DNA from: Methylibium sp035476815
GTDB lineage: Bacteria; Pseudomonadota; Gammaproteobacteria; Burkholderiales; Burkholderiaceae_C
NCBI GenBank assembly: GCA_035476815.1
Contig: DATILD010000002.1
Location: 30,289-94,288, forward strand
Reading direction: 5' to 3'
DNA length: 64,000 bases
Below, one piece after another: positions 57,772 to 64,000 of this stretch. The translations under genes and the position numbers were made by a program. The notes beneath the pieces were generated by a model. It searched no databases. It saw nothing but the letters and a program-made list of their open reading frames with translations, and was not told where the DNA came from. Numbering within the stretch: the stretch's first letter is position 1; every line of letters starts with the position of its first letter.

Positions 57772-59793
57772 TCAGAAGCTGACCCGCAGTCCCGCCACGA
57801 CCGAGCGCCCCGGCAACGGCGCGAGCCACCGCACCGTCGCGATCGAGCCCGCGTTGTAGGCCAGTTCGTCGCCCAGGTTGTCGATGCGCAGGAAGGCCAG
57901 CGCCTCGCTGCCGCCGAGCGCGAAGCGCTTGCTGGCGCTCAGGTTGACGAGCGTGTAGCCCGCGGTCGGCAGGTCGTCGTCGGGCACCCGGTCCTGCGCG
58001 GCGGCGCGCACGATGTCGCCGTGCAGCGTCCAGCCGCCGTGCGCCCAGCTTGCACCGAGCTTGACGCGCCGCGGCGGGATGCGCGGCAGCGGCTCGCCGG
58101 TACGGCGGTTGGTCGCGCGGACCGCATCGAGCTGGGCGTCGAGGTCGAGCGTGCCCGAGGTGCCGTCGAACACGCGCCGGGCCGCCTCGAGCTCGATGCC
58201 GCTCAGCCCCGCCTTCACGCCGCGGAAGGCGTAGACCGGGAAGAACTCGCCCCCGTCCTCGACATCCGCTTCGCCGCTCGGCAGCAGCGCGATGTAGTGG
58301 GCGTAGCGGCTCGCGAACACGCCGGCGCGCAGCCGGCTCGGCCCGTCCTTCCACTCCAGCGCCAGGTCGAGGTTGCGGCCGCGCTCCTTGCGCAGCGCGG
58401 GATCGCCGCGCTCATAGGCGGCGGTGGCGATGTGCAGCCCGTCGGCGTAGAGCTCGTAGTGGGTCGGCGCGCGTTCGGTGTAGGCGAGGTTGGCGCTGGC
58501 GCTCCAGCCGCGGCCGAGCCAGCCCGCCAGGTCCTTGATGCCGCCGAGCGCCACGCTGCCCGCGGTGAAGCGGCGTCGCTGCGGTGCGCCGAAGCGCGGC
58601 TCGGTGCCCGCGGCATCGCCGTCGGAGGCGATGCGGCTGCGCTCGACGCGCGCCCCGAAGCTCAGCTGCGAGACGCCCTCGAGGGCCAACTCCTCGTGCG
58701 CGAACAGCGCGAGCTGCCGCGTCGAGCTGCCGGGCACGAAGGCCTCCTTGCCGAGCGCCTCGAACTCGGCGTCCTCGGCCTGCAGCCCGACCACACCCTC
58801 GAGCGCGCCGAGCGGCGCATGCACGAACTCGACACGCGCGTCGCGGCCCCGGTTGCGGAAGGTCGTGCCGACCGCGCCGTCGCCTTCGACCTCCCGGTGC
58901 TCGTAGTCGGTGAACTGCAGGCGACCGCGCAGCGTACGCAGCGGGCCGTCGGGACGGCGCCACTCGCCGGCCAGCGCGAGCTTGTCGCGCCGCATGCGGA
59001 TCGTCACGTCGTCCTCGGCGACGATGCCGTAGTCATTGCGGTAGGTGTCGACCGCGACACCCAGGTGGCCACGGTCCCACAGCAACGAGCCGCCGAGCGC
59101 GCCGCCCTCGGCCTCGCTGGCCGAATTGACGATACGCCGGCGGCGCTCGCTGCCGCTCTCGGCCGGGCGGTCGAAGGCGGGGACGCGCAGGTCGTCGGTG
59201 CGGCGCCCGAAGGCATCGGCGTGCAGGGCGATGCCCGTGCCGCCGGTCTCAAGCAGCGCGCTCGCACCGCGCTCGCGGGCCGCGCCGCCGCCGCGCAGCT
59301 CGACCGCACCGCCGGGGCCCTCGACCGGCGCGTCGGGAATGCGGTTGTCGATCACGTTGACCACGCCGCCGATCGCGCTGCCGCCGTAGAGCAAGGCGGC
59401 CGGGCCGCGCAGCACCTCGACGCGCTCGATCGCCAGCGGGTCCAGCGGCACCGCATGGTCGAAGCTGAGTGCCGAGGCGTCCAGCGTCGCGCCGGCGTTG
59501 TTCAGCATGCGGACCCGGTCGCCGTCGAGGCCGCGGATCACCGGCCGGCTGGCGTTCGGACCGAAGCCGCCGGCGCTGACGCCGGGCAGGCCGTTCAGCG
59601 TCTCGCCGAGGCTGGAGGTGCGTCGCAGCAGCAGCTCCGGGCCGGCGAGCACGCTGGCCGGCGTGCCCGGCCCATCGCTGCCGAGCGGGTTGCCGGTGAC
59701 GCGCACCGGTTCGAGCGTGGTCGTCTGCGCCAGCGCGGCGGAAGTACAGAGGGCGTGCAGCAGCACGCCGGAGGCGAAATATCGTGATCGCAT
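57772..59793 (-). CDS. TonB-dependent outer-membrane receptor (ZnuD-like)
   Basis: Outer-membrane transporter of 673 residues. Signal peptide 1-22; a possible TonB box (LEPVRVTG) near 27-34. The plug has ASRPVIRGLDGDRVRMLNNAG and RVEVLRGPAALLYGGSAIGG. The barrel ends GLRVSF with terminal Phe. The plug is like that of the zinc receptor ZnuD. No Zur box is recognised upstream, so zinc specificity is inference. A small Cys-containing DUF2946 protein is encoded just upstream, a frequent neighbour of such receptors. Confidence 0.87.
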   Translation of the reverse strand: MRSRYFASGVLLHALCTSAALAQTTTLEPVRVTGNPLGSDGPGTPASVLAGPELLLRRTSSLGETLNGLPGVSAGGFGPNASRPVIRGLDGDRVRMLNNAGATLDASALSFDHAVPLDPLAIERVEVLRGPAALLYGGSAIGGVVNVIDNRIPDAPVEGPGGAVELRGGGAARERGASALLETGGTGIALHADAFGRRTDDLRVPAFDRPAESGSERRRRIVNSASEAEGGALGGSLLWDRGHLGVAVDTYRNDYGIVAEDDVTIRMRRDKLALAGEWRRPDGPLRTLRGRLQFTDYEHREVEGDGAVGTTFRNRGRDARVEFVHAPLGALEGVVGLQAEDAEFEALGKEAFVPGSSTRQLALFAHEELALEGVSQLSFGARVERSRIASDGDAAGTEPRFGAPQRRRFTAGSVALGGIKDLAGWLGRGWSASANLAYTERAPTHYELYADGLHIATAAYERGDPALRKERGRNLDLALEWKDGPSRLRAGVFASRYAHYIALLPSGEADVEDGGEFFPVYAFRGVKAGLSGIELEAARRVFDGTSGTLDLDAQLDAVRATNRRTGEPLPRIPPRRVKLGASWAHGGWTLHGDIVRAAAQDRVPDDDLPTAGYTLVNLSASKRFALGGSEALAFLRIDNLGDELAYNAGSIATVRWLAPLPGRSVVAGLRVSF

Positions 59794-59876
59794 GAGGCAG
59801 GCCCGCAGGGCGGGCTCCGTTCAGGAAGGGACGGACCGGCTCCGCGCGTCTCGCGCTGCCGGCGGCGGGAACGGGC

Positions 59877-60227
59877 TCAGGCGATGAAGGGAGGCGCGCG
59901 CGCGGCGTAGGCCAGGCACACCCGGCCGGCGTGACACGTCGGCAGGGGCAGCGACGCCGCGGCCGCCGCAGGCGCCGCAGCCACCAGCGCCGGCGCCGCG
60001 ACCAGCATGTCGCCGGCCGCGAGCTGGTCGAACAGCCGGCATTCGGGCGACTGCGGCGCATGGCCGAGCGCGTCGGCGACCGTGGCGACCGCCACATGCG
60101 GCACCCCCAAGGCGTGAACGGCGCGGTGCGCCAGGCCGATGGCCTGCGCCCACAGCAGCGCCAGCACCAGCAGCGCGGCCAAGCCGCGGCCAATACGGCG
60201 CGCGGCGGGGGCACAAGGGACGGTCAC
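59877..60227 (-). CDS. DUF2946-like small exported/membrane protein
   Basis: About 116 residues: an N-terminal hydrophobic segment (LAALLVLALLWAQAIGLAHRAVHAL), then ECRLFDQLAAGD, the CxLFDxL core of DUF2946, and an Ala-rich stretch with two more Cys (PTCHAGRVC). Function is unknown; such proteins often accompany metal-related TonB receptors, as here, 83 nt upstream of one. GTG start at 60227; a GTG at 60236 is possible. Confidence 0.65.
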   Translation of the reverse strand: MTVPCAPAARRIGRGLAALLVLALLWAQAIGLAHRAVHALGVPHVAVATVADALGHAPQSPECRLFDQLAAGDMLVAAPALVAAAPAAAAASLPLPTCHAGRVCLAYAARAPPFIA

Positions 60228-60262
60228 GGCAACCACGGCGGGGAGTATCCGCCGCCGGCGTG

Positions 60263-60814
60263 TCAGCGCTTCACGCGCGCCGCGAAGGTCTTCCTGAACT
60301 TCTCGACCTTGGGCGCAACGACGAAGGCGCAATAGCCCTGCCCCGGATTGCGGGCAAAGTAGTTCTGGTGGTAGCCCTCGGCCGGCCAGTAGTTGCGCTC
60401 CGGTTCGACCTCGGTGACGACCTTGCCGCGCAGCGTGCCGCTGGCCTGCAGCTCCGCGATCACCTCGCGGGCCACGCGCGCCTGCTCGTCGCTGTGCGTA
60501 TAGATGCCCGAGCGGTACTGCGTCCCGACGTCGTTGCCCTGGCGATGGGGGGTGGTCGGGTCGTGGACGACGAAGAAGATCTCGAGCAATTCGCGGTAGC
60601 CGATGCGTGCCGGATCGAAGCTGACGCGGATCACCTCCGCATGGCCGGTGTCGCCGCGGCACACCTGCTCGTAGCTAGGGCTGATCGCCCGGCCGTTGCT
60701 GTAGCCGGACTCGACCGCGATCACGCCCTCGACGTCGAGGAACACGGCCTCGGTGCACCAGAAGCAACCGCCGCCGAGCGTGGCGATCTCGGTCGAGGAA
60801 GGTGTGGAGTCCAT
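60263..60814 (-). CDS. msrA: Peptide methionine sulfoxide reductase MsrA
   Basis: Repairs methionine-S-sulfoxide in proteins. 183 residues with the catalytic GCFWC motif near residue 15, SGYSNG, FFVVHDPTTPHRQGNDVGTQYRS and the substrate-facing Tyr/Glu residues (EAVF). No signal peptide and no MsrB domain. It stands alone, between the DUF2946 gene and the ubiD terminator. Confidence 0.96.
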   Translation of the reverse strand: MDSTPSSTEIATLGGGCFWCTEAVFLDVEGVIAVESGYSNGRAISPSYEQVCRGDTGHAEVIRVSFDPARIGYRELLEIFFVVHDPTTPHRQGNDVGTQYRSGIYTHSDEQARVAREVIAELQASGTLRGKVVTEVEPERNYWPAEGYHQNYFARNPGQGYCAFVVAPKVEKFRKTFAARVKR

Positions 60815-60882
60815 CTGGGGAAAGCCTCGTGGAAGTGGGGACCGCCATCGGTCGGGCTCGACGCACGCGAATTACAGCCCAC

Positions 60883-60920
60883 AAAAAAGAAACCCCTCCC
60901 GACCATGACGGTGGGAGGGG
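60883..60920 (-). terminator. Strong intrinsic terminator downstream of ubiD
   Basis: On the minus strand, CCCCTCCC (60920-60913) pairs with GGGAGGGG (60900-60893), with three further inner pairs. TTTCTTTTTT follows at once. Lies about 140 nt after the ubiD stop. Confidence 0.88.
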
Positions 60921-61061
60921 CGGGTGGCGGGGCCACCTTCGGAGCTCCGGGGAGATTTCGCCCGGGGCTCCCGGCACGCAGAGACTGCGCCCTGGGGGTT
61001 GCCTGCATAGCAGGCAGACGAAGAGTAAGCCTCGGCCCGCCGCCCCGCAACGCATGGTTCG
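60883..61061 (-). ncRNA. Candidate structured RNA in the ubiD 3' region
   Basis: About 180 nt between the ubiD stop and its terminator. No coding frame is convincing. In minus-strand order it holds a perfect TGCCTGC/GCAGGCA hairpin, a GAGCCCCGGG/CTCCGGGGAG-type stem, a GGTGGC/GCCACC hairpin and the terminator. The ends could also pair (ACCATG near 61057 with CATGGT near 60902; GGGGCGG with CCGCCCC). It could be a 3'-UTR-derived small RNA or a plain long 3' UTR. I could not match it to 6S, SRP or other known RNAs. Confidence 0.35.
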
Positions 61062-62636
61062 CTATGACGCGCCGGAGCCCGATTGCCCGCCGAACAGCGC
61101 CGCCATCCGCGCCTCGACCTCGGCATCCATGCGGATCGTCCGGCCCCACTCGCGCTGGGTCTCGCCGGGCCACTTGCTGGTCGCGTCCAGTCCCATCTTG
61201 CCGCCCAGGCCGCTGACCGGCGAGGCGAAGTCCAGGTAGTCGATCGGGGTCTGGTCCACGAGGGTCGTGTCGCGCACCGGGTCCATGCGGGTGGTGATGG
61301 CCCAGACCACCTCCTGCCAGTCGCGGATGTTCACGTCGTCGTCGGTCACGACGATGAACTTCGTGTACATGAACTGCCGCAGGAAGCTCCACAACCCGAA
61401 CATCAGCCGCTTGGCGTGGCCGGGGTAGCTCTTGCGGATCGAGATGATCGCCATCCGGTAGCTGCAGCCCTCGGGCGGCAGGTAGAAGTCGGTGATCTCC
61501 GGAAACTGCTTGCGCAGGATCGGCACGAACACCTCGTTCAGCGCCACGCCCAGCACCGCCGGCTCGTCCGGCGGCTTGCCGGTGTAGGTCGAGTGGTAGA
61601 TCGGGTCGCGGCGGTGGGTGATCCGCTCGACCTCGAACACCGGGAACCAGTCCTGCTCGTTGTAATAGCCGGTGTGGTCGCCGAACGGGCCTTCGAGGGC
61701 GTGCAGGTAGCCGCCCTGCTCCTTGAGCCGGACGCCATGCGCGCTCTCACCGGCGAAGCCCGGTGCCGCCGTGGGAATGTGGCCCTCCAGCACGAACTCG
61801 GCGTAGGCCGGCACCTGCAGGCGCAGGTCCCCCTCGCCGACCCCGGTGTCGGCGACCTCGGTGCGACTGCCGCGCAGCAGACCGGCGAACTGGTACTCGC
61901 TCAGGCTGTCGGGCACCGGCGTGACGGCGCCGAGGATGGTCGCCGGGTCGGCGCCCAAGGCGACGGCGATCGGGAACGGACGGCCAGGGTTCGCCAGCGC
62001 GAACTCCCGGAAGTCCAGCGCCCCGCCCCGGTGGGCCAGCCAGCGCATGACGGTCTGGCGCGGGCCGATCACCTGCTGGCGGTAGATGCCGAGGTTCTGG
62101 CGCCGGCGCGGCCGGGGCACCGACTGCGGCCCGCGCGTAACGACCAGGCCCCAGGTGATCAGCGGCCCGGCGTCGTCCGGCCAGCAGGTCTGCACCGGCA
62201 GACGGGCCAGGTCGACGTCGGCGCCCTCGAGCACGACCTCCTGGCAGGCGGGACTGCGAAGCAACGAGGGCTTCATGTCCCACACGGCCTTGACCAGCTG
62301 CAGCAGCCGGCCGGCATCCTTCAGACCCTTGGGCGGCTCCGGCTCCTTCAGGCGGGCCAGCACCTCGCCCACCTCGCGCAGCGCGCCGACGTCCGCTGCC
62401 CCCATGCCGAGCGCGACCCGCCGAGGGGTACCGAACAGGTTTGTCAAGACCGGAATTTTGTAAGCGCCCCCCGGTCCCAGGGCCTGCTCGAACAGCAGCG
62501 CCGGCCCCTCGGCGCGCAGCGCGAAGTTGCTGAACGCTGTCATTTCCAGCCGCACGGACACTGGATCCGGGACCCGCCGCAGCTCGCCGAGGCCGTCCAG
62601 GCCGTCCAGGAAATCGCGGAGGTCGCGGTATTTCAT
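61062..62636 (-). CDS. ubiD: UbiD-family decarboxylase (4-hydroxy-3-polyprenylbenzoate decarboxylase)
   Basis: Prenyl-FMN-dependent decarboxylase of ubiquinone synthesis, 524 residues, near the usual 490-520. Conserved segments: LLFEQALG, a prFMN-binding RRRQNLGIYRQQVIGPRQTV, ECEHIP-type EGHIPTAAPGFAGE, and EGPFGDHTGYY. The Glu-Arg-Glu catalytic set fits but was not checked residue by residue. The region upstream is AT-rich and divergent with a lytic transglycosylase. Confidence 0.95.
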   Translation of the reverse strand: MKYRDLRDFLDGLDGLGELRRVPDPVSVRLEMTAFSNFALRAEGPALLFEQALGPGGAYKIPVLTNLFGTPRRVALGMGAADVGALREVGEVLARLKEPEPPKGLKDAGRLLQLVKAVWDMKPSLLRSPACQEVVLEGADVDLARLPVQTCWPDDAGPLITWGLVVTRGPQSVPRPRRRQNLGIYRQQVIGPRQTVMRWLAHRGGALDFREFALANPGRPFPIAVALGADPATILGAVTPVPDSLSEYQFAGLLRGSRTEVADTGVGEGDLRLQVPAYAEFVLEGHIPTAAPGFAGESAHGVRLKEQGGYLHALEGPFGDHTGYYNEQDWFPVFEVERITHRRDPIYHSTYTGKPPDEPAVLGVALNEVFVPILRKQFPEITDFYLPPEGCSYRMAIISIRKSYPGHAKRLMFGLWSFLRQFMYTKFIVVTDDDVNIRDWQEVVWAITTRMDPVRDTTLVDQTPIDYLDFASPVSGLGGKMGLDATSKWPGETQREWGRTIRMDAEVEARMAALFGGQSGSGAS

Positions 62637-62669
62637 ATCTTTAAGTTATTAAAAAACAATTCCATAGGC

Positions 62670-62699
62670 TTGACCGGTTATTTTCAGCCTTCCTAGAAT
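62670..62699 (+). promoter_or_regulatory. Sigma-70 promoter for the transglycosylase transcript
   Basis: TTGACC (62670-62675; 5/6) and TAGAAT (62694-62699; 5/6) separated by 18 nt, inside a locally AT-rich stretch. Start of transcription is expected near 62706, giving a leader of about 165 nt before the ATG at 62873. Confidence 0.7.
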
Positions 62700-62705
62700 T
62701 CGTTT

Positions 62706-62872
62706 CCTCCCACTAGGGATAACCCGCACCAGGTGTCTCCTGGTGCCACGCTGCCGGTGATCACCGCCCAATCGGCCCGCTTTCCAGGGCCGATCAGATG
62801 TAACGGGTCGATTATCGCTGCGGGGGTCTGCGGCCTTGGCCGTGCACTCTCGCACCGTCTGAAAGGAGAGGC
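62706..62872 (+). promoter_or_regulatory. Structured 5' leader or small RNA before the transglycosylase gene
   Basis: The leader holds CACCAGG-TGTCT-CCTGGTG, the palindrome CGGTGATCACCG, and ATCGGCCC-N8-GGGCCGAT, then CTAGGG near its start and an AAGGAG ribosome-binding site at its end (62863-62868). Such packing of perfect stems is unlike the other gene leaders here. A riboswitch, a regulator-binding leader or a separate small RNA are all possible. I do not recognise the family. Confidence 0.45.
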
Positions 62873-63784
62873 ATGACAGCGTCGGAATCAGTCAGTACAG
62901 CCTTGGTCCGCGGCGCCCGCGCCTGCGGTCGGCCGGTGGTGGTGTTCCTCAAGGATGCCGGTCAGGGTCTGCTCGAGATCAGCCACAACTCGCTGGCGCT
63001 CGTCGGGCTGGTGGTCGTGGCCCTGTCGATGTTCTTCGCCGGCCGCGCCGACCTGCGGCACAGCCTGGAGGAGCGCGCGTTCGACTGGCTGCAGTCGCGC
63101 CAGGAGGCGCGGCTCGATGCCGACGATTCGCCGGCGGCGCTGGCGCTCGCGCTCGGCGAGCGCGGGGCGGTCGAGCGTGCCACCGCGATCGACCCGGCCG
63201 AGCTCGACCGCCGGCAGGCCGCCGTCGCCTCCTGGATCGCGCGCCGCTACCGCGTGGCGCCTGAGCCGGTCGGCCGGCTGGTCAAGGAAGCCTGGATGGT
63301 GGGCCAGCGCGCCAAGCTCGACCCGACGCTGATCCTCGCCATCATGGCGATCGAATCGAGCTTCAACCCCTTCGCCCAGAGCTCCGTCGGCGCCCAGGGG
63401 CTGATGCAGGTGTTGACCCGCGTCCACGACGACAAGTACACCGCCTTCGGCGGCAACCACGCGGCCTTCGACCCGGTCACCAACCTGCGCGTCGGCGTCC
63501 AGGTGCTGAAGGAGTGCATCGCGCGCGCCGGCAGCCTGGAAGGCGGGTTGAAGTTCTACGTCGGCGCGGCCAACCTCGTCGACGACGGCGGCTATGCCGG
63601 CAAGGTGCTGGCCGAGCAGGCTTACCTGCGCGCGGTGGCGTCCGGCCGCCAGGTGGCGGTCAACGCGCCCATCGTCGTGGCTCCGCCGGCCGAGCCGGCC
63701 GCCTCGGCGACCGACCCGGCCGACCCGACCACTGCCGAAGAGACCGCCCCGGCGGCCGACGCCGAGCGCATCGCGCTGCGCTGA
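62873..63784 (+). CDS. Membrane-anchored lytic transglycosylase (SLT domain)
   Basis: A 303-residue cell-wall enzyme. A transmembrane anchor (SLALVGLVVVALSMFFAG, about 42-60) is followed by a helical linker. The SLT goose-lysozyme-like domain (about 135-245) has ILAIMAIESSFNPFAQSSVG with the catalytic Glu, GAQGLMQVL, then NLRVGVQVLKECIARAG. The tail is rich in Pro, Ala and Thr. It would cut peptidoglycan glycan strands, forming anhydro-MurNAc ends. AAGGAG 4-5 nt before the ATG. A terminator follows. Confidence 0.9.
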   Translation: MTASESVSTALVRGARACGRPVVVFLKDAGQGLLEISHNSLALVGLVVVALSMFFAGRADLRHSLEERAFDWLQSRQEARLDADDSPAALALALGERGAVERATAIDPAELDRRQAAVASWIARRYRVAPEPVGRLVKEAWMVGQRAKLDPTLILAIMAIESSFNPFAQSSVGAQGLMQVLTRVHDDKYTAFGGNHAAFDPVTNLRVGVQVLKECIARAGSLEGGLKFYVGAANLVDDGGYAGKVLAEQAYLRAVASGRQVAVNAPIVVAPPAEPAASATDPADPTTAEETAPAADAERIALR

Positions 63785-63803
63785 AAGTAGACTGTCGGGT
63801 CCG

Positions 63804-63835
63804 AAGCCGCCGCCCTCGCGGCGGCTTTCTCGTTT
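63804..63835 (+). terminator. Intrinsic terminator after the transglycosylase gene
   Basis: Perfect 10-bp stem AAGCCGCCGC / GCGGCGGCTT with loop CCTC, followed by TTCTCGTTT. Lies 20 nt after the stop and 25 nt before glyA. Confidence 0.8.
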
Positions 63836-63860
63836 CAGCCCCTCCCCGAAGGACCCCATC

Positions 63861-64000
63861 ATGTTCGACCGCACCCAGTCCACCGTTGCGAAGGTGGATG
63901 CCGAGCTCTGGAGCGCGATCCAGGCCGAGAACCGCCGGCAGGAAGAGCACATCGAGCTGATTGCCTCCGAGAACTACGCGTCTCCGGCGGTGATGGAAGC
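63861..64000 (+). CDS. glyA: Serine hydroxymethyltransferase, 5' part
   Basis: Only the first 46-47 codons are in the window. The N-terminus (MFDRTQSTVAKVDAELWSAI, then ENRRQEEHIELIASENYASPAV) is clearly GlyA; ELIASENY is its conserved substrate-binding segment. PLP enzyme that interconverts serine and glycine and feeds one-carbon metabolism. GAAGGA lies 8 nt before the ATG. It continues beyond the right end. Confidence 0.95.
   Translation, partial: MFDRTQSTVAKVDAELWSAIQAENRRQEEHIELIASENYASPAVME

Noticed and set aside
59794..59876. A Zur box upstream of the TonB receptor
   Set aside because: No TGTTATAWTATAACA-like palindrome is visible here or upstream of the DUF2946 gene.
60883..61061. 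4.5S SRP RNA or tmRNA downstream of ubiD
   Set aside because: The GGAAGGAAGCAGCCA-type SRP loop and tRNA-like ends of tmRNA are not present.
62706..62872. Cobalamin, TPP, FMN or guanidine-I riboswitch before the transglycosylase gene
   Set aside because: Only the short CTAGGG string recalls ykkC RNAs; the remaining conserved boxes of these families are absent.

Overview
The window reads as a chromosomal segment of a very GC-rich betaproteobacterium of the order Burkholderiales (Rubrivivax/Leptothrix/Roseateles-like). This rests on the conserved order serC-pheA-tyrA-aroA-cmk-rpsA-ihfB-lapA-lapB, a strong GC third-codon bias, and scattered palindromic intergenic repeats of the kind seen in that order. 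The genus is not determined. I see no insertion sequence, prophage, CRISPR array, rRNA or tRNA. Both ends cut through genes: serC at the left and glyA at the right.

Layout. 1-8686: aromatic amino acid genes (serC, pheA, tyrA, a fused aroA-cmk), then rpsA, ihfB and the LPS-control pair lapA-lapB. 8683-18676: a translationally coupled glycan island with two glycosyltransferases and a complete-looking legionaminic-acid-type (nonulosonate) set (legB, legC, a NeuD/PglD-like acetyltransferase, legI, legG, ptmE-like, legF), ending in a probable CMP-sugar transferase. 18673-20739 (minus): ADP-heptose genes rfaE2, rfaE1 and gmhA. 20917-27588: a ComEA-like helix-hairpin-helix protein, a patatin-like lipase, a periplasmic His/Lys/Asp-rich protein, dnaE, and DUF1304 and DM13 proteins.

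27692-33115: a probable cyanophycin-scavenging operon, made of a Tat-exported cyanophycinase, a cationic amino-acid ABC transporter and an M14/AspA-like metallohydrolase placed between transporter genes. 33126-38893: a DUF599 protein, a hydrolase, two flavoproteins and two pirins divergent from a LysR regulator, with a LysR-type box between them. 39126-43880: glyoxalase-like proteins, gluQ, orn, an M48 peptidase, a pterin dehydratase and rsgA.

43952-46680 (minus): a two-gene STAND/NLR cassette. A small helical protein and an NB-ARC-TPR ATPase carry matched glycine-rich motifs at their C-terminus and N-terminus respectively, the layout known for bacterial amyloid-signalling cell-death pairs. 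I rate this the most interesting system in the window. 46820-64000: a DEAD-box helicase, MBL hydrolase, PAS chemoreceptor, SDR, GDT1-type transporter, ChaC, a MocA-like/molybdenum hydroxylase set, pdxH, a TonB receptor with a DUF2946 protein, msrA, ubiD, a lytic transglycosylase behind a structured leader, and glyA.

Gene starts were chosen from family alignment in memory, Shine-Dalgarno sites and overlaps. Several genes appear to be leaderless, with a TAGAAT-like -10 box 5-8 nt before the start codon.
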